From Nocardioides marinus (GTDB lineage: Bacteria; Actinomycetota; Actinomycetes; Propionibacteriales; Nocardioidaceae): a DNA stretch of 64,000 nt. The notes under the pieces are model-generated. The model was not told the origin of the DNA and did not search any database. It worked only from the letters and a program-made list of their open reading frames with translations. Made by a program: the position numbers and the translations under genes. Shown here piece after piece: positions 53,817-61,913 of the stretch (within the stretch, counting starts at the first letter, position 1; every line of letters starts with the position of its first letter). The DNA lies in the NCBI RefSeq assembly GCF_013408145.1, contig NZ_JACBZI010000001.1, positions 1,471,501-1,535,500 on the forward strand, written 5' to 3'.

Positions 53817-54652
53817 TGACGAGCACGGAGCCACCGAAGACCGCGCGCGCCACGCAGGCCACCGCGCCCCGGGGCACGATCGACGGCGCCCTGCGACTGC
53901 TGGACTACTGGACGACGGCCTACCGGCGTACCTGGAAGGGCAGCGTCGTGTCGTCCTTCGTCACCCCCCTGCTCTACGTCGTGGCGATGGGCGTGCTGCT
54001 GGGCGGCTTCGTGGAGGCCGACCCCGACACGCTCGAGGGTGCGACGAGCTACCTCGCGTTCGTGGTGCCGGGGATGGTCGCTGCCCAGTCGATGACGCTG
54101 GTCTTCGGCGAGGTGACCTACCCCGTCATGGGGATGATCAAGTGGAACCGCACCTACTACGCCATGACCGCGGGCCCGCTCGGTGTCGAGCACGTGATCC
54201 TGGCCCACCTGGGCTTCGTGGCCTTCCGCGTCGCGGTCAGCGCGGCGGTGTTCCTCGCCGTCGTGACGCCCTTCGGGGTGCACGAGTCGTGGTGGGGCGT
54301 GCTGCTCGCCTTCCCCGTCCAGGTGCTCATCGGGCTGGCCTTCGCCGCCCCGATCTACGCGTTCTCGGCCGGGCTGAGGAGCGAGAGCGCCTTCGCGCTG
54401 GTCTTCCGGCTCGGGATGATCCCGCTGTTCCTGTTCTCCGGGGCGTTCTTCCCCGTCAGCAACCTCGACCAGCCGCTGGAGTCGCTGGCGGTCATCACGC
54501 CGCTGTGGCACGGGGTGGACCTGACCCGGATGCTCACCCTCGGCACCCTCGAGGTCGGCCCCGCCCTGGTCCACGTCGCCTACCTGGGTGCCCTGGTGGT
54601 GCTCGGCTGGTGGTGGGCCCAGCGCCGGCTCCAGCGACGGATGGTGGTCTGA
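53816..54652 (+). CDS. ABC-2 type permease 1
   Basis: 278 residues with six membrane helices after a short cytoplasmic N-terminus. It shows YRRTWKGSVVSSFVTPLLYVV, VVPGMVAAQSMTLVFGEVTYP, and the ABC-2 end motif FSGAFFPVSNLDQPLESLAV. It is paralogous to the next gene, so the exporter is a heterodimer in the membrane. Zero bases separate its stop from the next GTG. Confidence 0.9.
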   Translation: MTSTEPPKTARATQATAPRGTIDGALRLLDYWTTAYRRTWKGSVVSSFVTPLLYVVAMGVLLGGFVEADPDTLEGATSYLAFVVPGMVAAQSMTLVFGEVTYPVMGMIKWNRTYYAMTAGPLGVEHVILAHLGFVAFRVAVSAAVFLAVVTPFGVHESWWGVLLAFPVQVLIGLAFAAPIYAFSAGLRSESAFALVFRLGMIPLFLFSGAFFPVSNLDQPLESLAVITPLWHGVDLTRMLTLGTLEVGPALVHVAYLGALVVLGWWWAQRRLQRRMVV

Positions 54653-55468
54653 GTGGCGATCACGACCGCGACCGCGGCACGCAGCATCGCCCGGCACCCG
54701 TTGGGCCCCACCGGCGCCGCCGCGCTGCTGGTGCAGCGCAACTACCTGGCCTACCGACGGGTCTGGTACATCTTCGCCTCCGGCTTCCTCGAACCCGTCT
54801 TCTACCTGCTCAGCATCGGCATCGGCGTCGGCACCCTGGTCAGCGGCTTCGAGGTGGGCGGGCAGGAGATCCCGTACGCCGAGTTCGTCGCCCCCGGCAT
54901 GCTGGCCGCCTCCGCGATGAACGGCTCGGTGCTGGACTCGACGTTCAACTTCTTCTTCAAGCTCAAGTTCAACAAGCTCTTCGACCAGATGCTGGCCACG
55001 CCGCTGACCACGCTCGACATCGCCCGCGGCGAGCTGTCCTGGTCGCTGATGCGCGGAGGCGCCTACTCCGCGGCGTTCCTGCTGGTGATGCTGGCCATGG
55101 GGCTGGTCTCCTCGTGGTGGGCCCTGCTCGTGGTCCCCGCTGCCCTGCTCATCGGTGCCGCGTTCGGCGCGGTCTGCATGGCGCTGACGACGTGGATGCG
55201 CTCGTGGCAGGACTTCGAGTTTGTCACCTTGGCCACGCTGCCGATGTTCTTGTTCTCGGCGACCTTCTTCCCGGTCACGGCCTACCCCGGTGTGCTGCGC
55301 TGGGTCGTCGAGGCGACGCCGCTCTACCGAGGCGTCGTGCTGTGCCGCGAGCTGACGACGGGCACGGTGTCGTGGGACTCCGCGGTCTCGGTGGTCTACC
55401 TCGTCGCGATGGTGGTCGTGGGACTGCTGCTGGTCAGGCGTCGACTGGACCGGCTGCTGCTGACCTGA
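54653..55468 (+). CDS. ABC-2 type permease 2
   Basis: 271 residues, six membrane helices, GTG start. It shows VQRNYLAYRRVWYIFASGFL, VAPGMLAASAMNGSVLDSTF, NFFFKLKFNKLFDQMLATPL (conserved coupling helix region) and FLFSATFFPVTAYPGVLRW. The alignment with permease 1 is clear at both ends. NodJ-like. Its last 35 bases overlap a small minus-strand open frame. Confidence 0.9.
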   Translation: MAITTATAARSIARHPLGPTGAAALLVQRNYLAYRRVWYIFASGFLEPVFYLLSIGIGVGTLVSGFEVGGQEIPYAEFVAPGMLAASAMNGSVLDSTFNFFFKLKFNKLFDQMLATPLTTLDIARGELSWSLMRGGAYSAAFLLVMLAMGLVSSWWALLVVPAALLIGAAFGAVCMALTTWMRSWQDFEFVTLATLPMFLFSATFFPVTAYPGVLRWVVEATPLYRGVVLCRELTTGTVSWDSAVSVVYLVAMVVVGLLLVRRRLDRLLLT

Positions 55469-55583
55469 CGCCTGCCGGCTCGGGTGCCTCGCCCGCGGCG
55501 AAGGCCCGTCCGACGGCGACGGCCAGCGGCAGCGGGGCCAGGACCCACACCAGCGCGAGGGCCACGAGGAGGACGGTGATCAT
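55434..55583 (-). CDS. Possible small membrane protein
   Basis: 49 residues: one membrane helix (ITVLLVALALVWVLAPLPLA) and a short polar tail. AGGAGG lies 12 bases before the ATG at 55583. It overlaps the permease 3' end tail to tail. The helix and ribosome-binding site argue for a real gene; the size and overlap argue against. No family recognised. Confidence 0.45.
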   Translation of the reverse strand: MITVLLVALALVWVLAPLPLAVAVGRAFAAGEAPEPAGVRSAAAGPVDA

Positions 55584-55696
55584 GTCCCCGACTGTCCTCC
55601 TGGGCGCTCCACGATCGATGCACGTGCGCGCCACGACACGACAAGAGTTCGACACCGGATCTCCACAGGACATCCCCGTCTGCCACGCTGCTGCCC

Positions 55697-56236
55697 ATGA
55701 GTGAGGGGTTGCGCGACACCAAGGACTGGACCTGGGTGCTGGAGCGCCCCTGCGAGCAGTGCGGCTTCGACGCCGCCGGGGTCGCCCGGCACCAGATCGG
55801 TGCCCGGCTGCGTGCCGGGATGCCCGCCTGGCACCGCTTGCTGTCCGGGCCGACCGCCACCCGGCGCCCCGACCCGACCACCTGGTCGCCGCTGGAGTAC
55901 GCCTGCCACGTGCGTGACGTGCACATCGTCTTCAGCGCCCGGGTCGCGATGGTGCTGTGCCAGCACGACCCGGAGTTCGCCAACTGGGACCAGGACGAGA
56001 CCGCCGAGTCGCAGGCGTACGCCGAGCAGGACCCGGCCACGGTGGCCCGAGAGCTCGCCGAGGAGACCGAGCGGGTCGCGGCGACCTACGACGTCCTCGA
56101 CCCGACCGACGAGGCGCTGTGGGCCCGACCGGCCCGACGCAGCAACGGGTCCGTCTTCACCCTGGACTCGCTGGCGCGCTACCACCTGCACGACGTCGAG
56201 CACCACGTGTGGGACGTCCGCCCGGCCGGCTCCTGA
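55697..56236 (+). CDS. DinB-fold protein
   Basis: 179 residues, four-helix DinB/YfiT-like fold. It shows PAWHRLLSGPTATRRPD, SPLEYACHVRDVHIVFSARV with the first metal-ligand His, and RYHLHDVEHHVWDV with the C-terminal His pair, so the three-His metal site looks complete. Relatives include thiol-S-transferases that use mycothiol or bacillithiol, and maleylpyruvate isomerases. Which reaction applies here is unknown. ATG 55697. Confidence 0.85.
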   Translation: MSEGLRDTKDWTWVLERPCEQCGFDAAGVARHQIGARLRAGMPAWHRLLSGPTATRRPDPTTWSPLEYACHVRDVHIVFSARVAMVLCQHDPEFANWDQDETAESQAYAEQDPATVARELAEETERVAATYDVLDPTDEALWARPARRSNGSVFTLDSLARYHLHDVEHHVWDVRPAGS

Positions 56237-56258
56237 GGCCGTCGGGGATGATGGCCGC

Positions 56259-56453
56259 GTGCGGCACACGGAGTTCTGGGAGCGGATGGACCACGCGCTG
56301 GGGCAGGCCTCGGCGCGGTCCTGGGCGAGCCTGACCGTGATCGCCGGCCTCGGCGGCCGCACGGTGCAGGAGGCGCTGGACGCCGGCGTCGCCCCCAAGG
56401 AGGTCTGGGCCGAGGTCCACGGCTTCCTCGGCCTCCCGGCGACCCTGCGGTGA
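56259..56453 (+). CDS. DUF3046 protein
   Basis: 64 residues, GTG start. It begins RHTEFWERMDHALGQASARS and ends GVAPKEVWAEVHGFLGLPAT, the whole of DUF3046. In many actinobacteria this small protein is encoded just upstream of recA; here an MFS gene follows with a GTGA overlap. Function unknown. Confidence 0.88.
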   Translation: MRHTEFWERMDHALGQASARSWASLTVIAGLGGRTVQEALDAGVAPKEVWAEVHGFLGLPATLR

Positions 56454-57757
56454 CCGCGGGCAGCACGCGCCCCGACCCGGCGGCGGCCACCTCGACGCCC
56501 GACCGGGCGGCCGCCCAGCGGCGTACCGTCCGTGTGCTGGTCGCGACCCAGGCGGTCGGCGCGGTCGGCATCACCATCGGCATCGCGACCGCGTCGCTGC
56601 TGGCCCGCGACATCTCCGGCAGCGAGTCCCAGGCCGGGCTGGCGCAGACCTTCCAGGTGCTCGGCGCGGCCGTCGCGGCGTACCTCCTGGCCCGCTTGAT
56701 GAGCCTGCGCGGCCGGCGCATCGGCCTCGCCACGGGCTACCTCGTCGGCGCCGGCGGTGCGGTGCTGGCCGTGGTCGCCGGCGCCATCGGCTCGATGCCG
56801 CTCCTGCTTTTCGGGGCGCTGCTGCTCGGCGCGACGACGGCCGCCAACAGCGGGGCGCGCTACGCCGCGACCGACCTCGCCGAGCCGCTGCACCGCGGCC
56901 GGGCGCTCTCGGTCGTGGTCTGGGCGACCACCATCGGCGCCGTCGCCGGGCCCAACCTCACCGGCCCCGCCGCGGCGCTGGCCCGCGCGCTCGGGCTGCC
57001 CGAGCTCACCGGCCCGTTCGCCCTCGGCGCCATCGGCATGCTGCTGGCCTCGCTGCTGGTCGGCACCCTGCTGCGCCCCGACCCGCTGCTGCTCGCCCGC
57101 CGGATCGCCCACGACGAGGCCGACGCCGCGGGGGAGGTCGTCGGGGTGCCCACCGGCACGTCGTGGAGCCGGGTGCGCGCCGCGTTCGCCGAGCGGCCGG
57201 TGCTGGTGGCCGCCGTGCTCGGCCTGGTCGGCAGCCACGCCGCGATGGTCGCGGTGATGGTGATGACGCCGCTGCACATGGAGCACGGCGGAGCCGAGCT
57301 GCGGATCATCGGAGTGGTCATCAGCGTGCACGTGCTCGGGATGTTCGCCTTCTCCCCGCTGGTCGGGCTGCTCGCCGACCGCGTCGGCCGGGCACCGACG
57401 CTGGGGGCCGGGGGAGTGCTGCTGGTGCTGTCGCTGCTGCTCTCCGGCGCGGCGCCCGAGGGCAGCTCGTGGCAGATCTTCACCGGCCTGTTCCTGCTCG
57501 GCCTCGGCTGGAGCTTCGGCACCGTCGCCGCCTCCACCCTCATCGCCGACCACGCCCCGCTCGACGTCCGCGCCGACGTCCAGGGCGCAGCCGACCTGAT
57601 GATGGGGCTGGGCGCGGCCGCCGCCGGCGGACTGGCCGGCGTCGTGGTCGGGACCCTGGGCTACGCCCACCTCTCCCACGGCAGCATCGGCCTGGCGCTG
57701 CTGGTGGTCCTCGCTGCGGTGCTCGCCCGGTCGGGGTCCGACCGCCTGGCACAGTGA
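56450..57757 (+). CDS. MFS transporter
   Basis: 435 residues with about 12 membrane helices in two halves split by a cytoplasmic loop near 215-250. It shows the MFS loop motif in LMSLRGRRIGLATGYLVGAG (about 84-103) and LLADRVGRAPTLGAGGVLLV (about 307-326). The pattern matches drug or metabolite efflux proteins. Coupled to DUF3046 by four bases and four bases from mtnP. Confidence 0.9.
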   Translation: MTAGSTRPDPAAATSTPDRAAAQRRTVRVLVATQAVGAVGITIGIATASLLARDISGSESQAGLAQTFQVLGAAVAAYLLARLMSLRGRRIGLATGYLVGAGGAVLAVVAGAIGSMPLLLFGALLLGATTAANSGARYAATDLAEPLHRGRALSVVVWATTIGAVAGPNLTGPAAALARALGLPELTGPFALGAIGMLLASLLVGTLLRPDPLLLARRIAHDEADAAGEVVGVPTGTSWSRVRAAFAERPVLVAAVLGLVGSHAAMVAVMVMTPLHMEHGGAELRIIGVVISVHVLGMFAFSPLVGLLADRVGRAPTLGAGGVLLVLSLLLSGAAPEGSSWQIFTGLFLLGLGWSFGTVAASTLIADHAPLDVRADVQGAADLMMGLGAAAAGGLAGVVVGTLGYAHLSHGSIGLALLVVLAAVLARSGSDRLAQ

Positions 57758-57761
57758 GCGC

Positions 57762-58613
57762 ATGACCTCCACGCAGGCCCCTCCGCCCGCTGCCGCAGCC
57801 GACATCGCCGTCATCGGCGGCACCGGCTTCTACTCCTTCCTCACCGACCCCGAGGAGGTGCGGGTCGAGACGCCGTACGGCGACCCCTCGGCACCCATCG
57901 CGATCGGCACCGTCGCGGGGCGCCGCGTCGCCTTCCTGCCGCGGCACGGTGCACACCACGACTTCCCGCCGCACGGGATCCCGTTCCGCGCCAACCTGTG
58001 GGCGCTGCGCTCCCTCGGCGTGCGCCAGGTCCTCGCGCCCTGCGCGGTCGGCGGCCTGCGCCCCGAGGTGGCGCCCGGCGACGTGGTCGTGCCCGACCAG
58101 CTGGTCGACCGCACCTACCGCCGGATCCCGTCCTTCGTGGAGAGCGGGGCGGTGCACCTGCCCTTCGGCGACCCCTACTGCCCGGGCCTGCGCGGCGCCG
58201 TGCTCGGCGCCGCGCCCGACGTCACCGACGGCGGCACGATGGTCGTCATCGAGGGCCCGCGCTTCTCCACCCGCGCGGAGTCGCGCTCCTACGCCGAGCA
58301 GGGCTGGACCCTGATCAACATGACCGCGCTGCCCGAGGCGGCGCTGGCCCGCGAGATGGGGCAGTGCTACGCCTCGATCGCGCTGGTCACCGACATGGAC
58401 GCCGGCGCCGAGGAGGGCAGCGGGGTCAGCCAGGAGGAGGTCTTCGCGCTGTTCAAGGCCAACCTCGAGCGGCTCACCGGCCTGCTGGCAGCCACCATCG
58501 AGGCGCTGCCGGACCCCGACGGCTGCACCTGCGGGAGCTGGACCGACGGCGTCGAGCTCACCTATGACATCCCCGGCCAGACCCCCGGCGCGATTCCGGG
58601 CGGGGCCGCCTGA
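57762..58613 (+). CDS. mtnP: S-methyl-5'-thioadenosine phosphorylase
   Basis: Splits methylthioadenosine with phosphate to adenine and methylthioribose 1-phosphate, salvaging the by-product of polyamine synthesis and similar reactions. 283 residues. It shows AVIGGTGFYSF with the phosphate loop, LPRHGAHHDFPPHGIPFRAN, the purine-site IEGPRFSTRAESRSY, LINMTALPEAALAREMGQCY, and VTDMDAG. An acidic C-terminal extension with a CTCGSW motif follows. No other methionine-salvage gene is in the window. The TGA overlaps the next ATG by one base. Confidence 0.93.
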   Translation: MTSTQAPPPAAAADIAVIGGTGFYSFLTDPEEVRVETPYGDPSAPIAIGTVAGRRVAFLPRHGAHHDFPPHGIPFRANLWALRSLGVRQVLAPCAVGGLRPEVAPGDVVVPDQLVDRTYRRIPSFVESGAVHLPFGDPYCPGLRGAVLGAAPDVTDGGTMVVIEGPRFSTRAESRSYAEQGWTLINMTALPEAALAREMGQCYASIALVTDMDAGAEEGSGVSQEEVFALFKANLERLTGLLAATIEALPDPDGCTCGSWTDGVELTYDIPGQTPGAIPGGAA

Positions 58614-59665
58614 TGCGGGTGCTCCTCACCGGCTCCGCGGGGTTCATCGGGGCCGCGGTCGCCGAGGCGCTCGAGGCCCGCGGCGACGAGGTCGTCCGGG
58701 TCGACGTGATGCTGCCGATGGCGCACGGCGCGACGGGCGCGCCCGAGGGCACCCACGCCCTCGACGTGCGCGAGGCCGCCACGTCCGCGGCGTGGGCCGG
58801 TCTGCTGCGTGGCGTCGACGCCGTGTGCCACCAGGCGGCCGTGGTCGGTGCCGGCGTCACGGTGGCCGACCTGCCGGCGTACGCCGGGCACAACGACCTG
58901 GGCACCGCCGCCCTGATGGCCGCGATGCACGAGGCCGGGGTGCAGCGGCTGGTCCAGGCCTCGAGCATGGTCGTCTACGGCGAGGGGCGCTACACCTGCC
59001 CCGAGCACGGCGAGCAGGTGCCGGGGGTGCGGGGGCGCGAGGACCTCGAGGCGGGACGCTTCGACAACCCGTGCCCCGTGTGCGGCGGCCCGCTGGCGTG
59101 GGCGCTCGTCGACGAGGACGCCCGGCTCGAGCCGCGGTCGAGCTACGCCGCCTCCAAGGTCGCCCAGGAGCACTACGCGACCGCCTGGGTGCGGCAGGCC
59201 GACGCGGCGGCGGTGTCGCTGCGCTACCACAACGTCTACGGCCCGGGGATGCCGCGGGACACGCCGTACTCGGGCGTCGCGGCGATGTTCCGCTCCTCCC
59301 TCGAGCGGGGCGAGGCGCCCCGGGTCTTCGAGGACGGCGAGCAGATGCGCGACTTCGTCCACGTCAGCGACGTGGCGCGGGCCAACGTCGCCTCCCTCGA
59401 CGCGGTGCTGGAGGCGCCGGCGGGGCACCACCGCGCCTACAACGTGGCCTCGGGCCACCCGGTCGGCATCCGTCGGGTCGCCGAGCTGGTGGCGGAGGGG
59501 ACCGGGCGCGACCTGGCCCCGGAGGTGACCGGCGGCTACCGGCTCGGGGACGTGCGGCACATCGTGGCCTCTCCCGAGCGGGCCCGGGTGGAGCTCGGGT
59601 TCAGCGCCGAGGTGCTGCCCGAGGTCGGGCTCCCGGCGTTCGCGACCGCGCCCCTGCGCGCCTGA
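58613..59665 (+). CDS. Nucleotide-sugar epimerase/dehydratase with CPxC insertion
   Basis: 350-residue extended SDR. NAD loop GSAGFIGAAVA, VCHQAAVVG, and the YxxxK site in SSYAASKVAQEHYA; SYAASK gives the catalytic Tyr and Lys. LRYHNVYGPG and MRDFVHVSDVARA complete the GalE/RmlB-like pattern. Between strands is an insertion (about 124-165) with CPEHGEQ and CPVCGG, a likely zinc knuckle also seen in dTDP-rhamnose 4-epimerase-like proteins. Sugar substrate not determined. Coupled to mtnP; stops one base from the convergent GT-C gene. Confidence 0.88.
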   Translation: MRVLLTGSAGFIGAAVAEALEARGDEVVRVDVMLPMAHGATGAPEGTHALDVREAATSAAWAGLLRGVDAVCHQAAVVGAGVTVADLPAYAGHNDLGTAALMAAMHEAGVQRLVQASSMVVYGEGRYTCPEHGEQVPGVRGREDLEAGRFDNPCPVCGGPLAWALVDEDARLEPRSSYAASKVAQEHYATAWVRQADAAAVSLRYHNVYGPGMPRDTPYSGVAAMFRSSLERGEAPRVFEDGEQMRDFVHVSDVARANVASLDAVLEAPAGHHRAYNVASGHPVGIRRVAELVAEGTGRDLAPEVTGGYRLGDVRHIVASPERARVELGFSAEVLPEVGLPAFATAPLRA

Positions 59666-59666
59666 G

Positions 59667-61070
59667 CTACCAGCTCGTGTAGGCCAGGTGCTGCAGTGCC
59701 AGCGCCGTGACGACCTGCGCGAGCAGGGCGGGCGAGCGCCAGCGCGGCGGCAGCAGGGCCACGGTGAGCGTCAGCCACGGCACGAACGGCACCCAGATCC
59801 GCTCGACCTCCGACTTGCTCATCCGGGAGGCGTCGGCGGCCAGGACGACCAGCAGCATCGCGCCGGAGAGCAGCACGACCACCCGCTCCGGCTCGGGCAG
59901 TCGCCGGCGCGCCAGGGTGCGTACCCGGGTCACCAGGACCCCGACGCCGCCCCACACGGCGGGGCCGGTGATGACGGCGAGGGCCGCGAGGTTGCCCCAG
60001 AGCCAGTACGACGCCGGGCGGATCGAGGCGATGCCCTCCCAGTAGCGGTCGTGCAGGACGGGGTAGGCCTCCCACCACGCGAACCCGGCGGCCGCGAAGC
60101 CGAGCACGGGCACGAGCGCGGCGCCCACCGCCACCGGGAGCACCGGCCCCCGCCAGGCGCAGCCGGCCCCGATGACCGCCAGGGCCACCAGCCCCACCAG
60201 GGGCATGCCGTAGGACATCAGCACCGAGCAGCCCAGCAGCAGGCCGGCGGCCGCCGACCAGCCCCAGCGTCCGGGCCCGGGCCCTGCGCGCCGGGTGGCC
60301 AGCGCGAGACAGGCCAGTCCCCAGGCGACGACGGCGCCGATGACGGCGTCGGCGGAGACCGCGACGAAGACCGCGACGGGCGACAGCGCGAGCGGCACGG
60401 CCAGGCGGCGGGCGACGTCGGGGACGCCGAGCGCCCGCAGCGCCACGAGCACCGCGACCGGCATCGACGCGCCGATGACGGTGACGACGACGCCGGCGGC
60501 CAGGTCGCCGCCCAGGCCCACCTGCACCAGGCCGACGAAGAACAGCAGCATCAGCGGCGGGTGCCCCGCGACGTGGGTGGGCCAGTTGCGCGGCGCGGCG
60601 TCGTAGGAGATGCGGTCGACGTACTCGCGCAGCAGCAGGCCCACGTCGTCGACCGCGCGGGCGGTGGGGAGGTACTCCACCGGGTGGCCGAGCACCCGCG
60701 AGAGGCCGCTGGGGCCGTCGACCAGCGCCAGCGAGAGGCACCAGCCCAGCGCGAGGAGGTACGTCGCGAGCAGCAGGCCCCGCCACGGCAGGACCCGCGC
60801 CCAGCGCGCTCCCCACCACCAGCCGCCCAGGCCCAGCACGAGCGCCGGGAGCGTGCCGGGGCCGAACCACTGCGGGGCGAACCACCCGTGCAGCGGCGGG
60901 ACCAGCAGCTCGTCGACCGTCGAACGCGGCGCGCGGGTGTGCACCTCCCAGTCGACCAGGTGGGGGACCGTGAAGGCGGCCAGCACCAGCAGCGCGACGA
61001 CCACCACGCCCGCGGTGGCCGCCCTGACGACCGCAGGGGGCGCGGACCGGGGGACCGCGGGGGAGGGCAT
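59667..61070 (-). CDS. Polytopic GT-C-like glycosyltransferase or membrane protein
   Basis: 467 residues, about 12 membrane helices and little else. An external loop near 60-75 and the motif WPTHVAGHPPLMLLFF (about 163-178) recall the HPPL motif of PMT_2/ArnT-type lipid-linked sugar transferases. Acidic residues in the first loop (VHTRAPRSTVDELL) could serve as the catalytic base, but this is by analogy. It would use polyprenyl-phosphate sugars from the cytoplasmic face. Start ATG 61070 supported by TACAGT at 61078-61083 (seven-base spacing). Confidence 0.8.
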   Translation of the reverse strand: MPSPAVPRSAPPAVVRAATAGVVVVALLVLAAFTVPHLVDWEVHTRAPRSTVDELLVPPLHGWFAPQWFGPGTLPALVLGLGGWWWGARWARVLPWRGLLLATYLLALGWCLSLALVDGPSGLSRVLGHPVEYLPTARAVDDVGLLLREYVDRISYDAAPRNWPTHVAGHPPLMLLFFVGLVQVGLGGDLAAGVVVTVIGASMPVAVLVALRALGVPDVARRLAVPLALSPVAVFVAVSADAVIGAVVAWGLACLALATRRAGPGPGRWGWSAAAGLLLGCSVLMSYGMPLVGLVALAVIGAGCAWRGPVLPVAVGAALVPVLGFAAAGFAWWEAYPVLHDRYWEGIASIRPASYWLWGNLAALAVITGPAVWGGVGVLVTRVRTLARRRLPEPERVVVLLSGAMLLVVLAADASRMSKSEVERIWVPFVPWLTLTVALLPPRWRSPALLAQVVTALALQHLAYTSW

Positions 61071-61077
61071 GCCCGCG

Positions 61078-61083
61078 ACTGTA
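61078..61083 (-). promoter_or_regulatory. GT-C gene leaderless -10 (TACAGT)
   Basis: TACAGT on the minus strand ends seven bases before ATG 61070, in the 129-base divergent region shared with the GT2 operon. Confidence 0.5.
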
Positions 61084-61186
61084 GGGGGAGTCGCCCAGCG
61101 ACCGCACCGCCCGCGCGCCGGGCGTCACGGTGCTGGCGTCACGAGGCCGTAAGAGTTGCCCCACCCCTGCGGTACCGCCGTCGGGC

Positions 61187-61192
61187 TACGGT
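61187..61192 (+). promoter_or_regulatory. GT2 operon leaderless -10 (TACGGT)
   Basis: TACGGT ends seven bases before ATG 61200. The four genes that follow overlap each other, so this probably starts the whole operon. Confidence 0.55.
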
Positions 61193-61199
61193 CGCTGCC

Positions 61200-61913
61200 A
61201 TGCCTGCACCCGACCCTGCCTCGCCGGTCGCCGACCCGGCGGCCGACCCGGTGGCCGGCCCCGTCGCGGACCTGGTGCTGCCGTGCCGGGACGAGGGCCC
61301 GGCGCTGGCGACGCTGCTGCCGCGGGTGCCCGCGCAGTTCCGCGTGATCGTGGTCGACAACGGCTCGACCGACGACACCGCCGAGGTCGCCGAGCGGCTC
61401 GGGGCGCACGTGGTGCGGGAGTCGACGCCGGGCTACGGCGCCGCGGTCCACGCGGGGCTGCTGGCCGCCACCCACGACCACGTCGCCTTCATGGACGGCG
61501 ACGGCAGCTTCGACCCCGACCAGCTGCTGCCGATGCTCGACGACGTCCGCTCCGGCCGCGCCGACGCGGCGCTGGGCCGCCGCCGGCCGGTCGACCGTCG
61601 CGTCTGGCCCTGGCACGCCCGGCTGGGCAACAACCTCATCGTCTGGTGGTTGCGCCGGCGCCTGGGCATGGCCGCCCACGACATCGCGCCGATGCGGGTG
61701 CTGGACCGGCGTGCCCTGCTCGACCTCGACGTGCGGGACCGGCGCTTCGGCTACCCCGTCGAGCTGCTGCAGAAGCTGACGTCGGCCGGGTGGCGGGTCA
61801 GCGAGCACGACGTCGACTACCACCCCCGGGCCGAGGGCACCCGCTCCAAGGTCTCCGGCTCGGTACGCGGCACCGTCCGGGCCGCCCGCGACTTCTGGCG
61901 GGTGCTGTCATGA
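61200..61913 (+). CDS. GT2-family glycosyltransferase
   Basis: 237 residues, GT-A fold. It shows LVLPCRDEGPALATLLPRVP, VVDNGSTDDTAEVAERLGAH (nucleotide binding), ATHDHVAFMDGDGSFDPDQL with the metal-binding Asp pair, and APMRVLDRRAL. The C-terminus (HPRAEGTRSKVSGSVRGTVR) resembles dolichol-phosphate-mannose-synthase relatives without membrane helices. Likely transfers sugar from NDP-sugar to a lipid or small acceptor. The N-terminus is a Pro/Ala/Asp repeat (PVADPAADPVAGPVAD). ATGA overlap with the next gene. Confidence 0.88.
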   Translation: MPAPDPASPVADPAADPVAGPVADLVLPCRDEGPALATLLPRVPAQFRVIVVDNGSTDDTAEVAERLGAHVVRESTPGYGAAVHAGLLAATHDHVAFMDGDGSFDPDQLLPMLDDVRSGRADAALGRRRPVDRRVWPWHARLGNNLIVWWLRRRLGMAAHDIAPMRVLDRRALLDLDVRDRRFGYPVELLQKLTSAGWRVSEHDVDYHPRAEGTRSKVSGSVRGTVRAARDFWRVLS

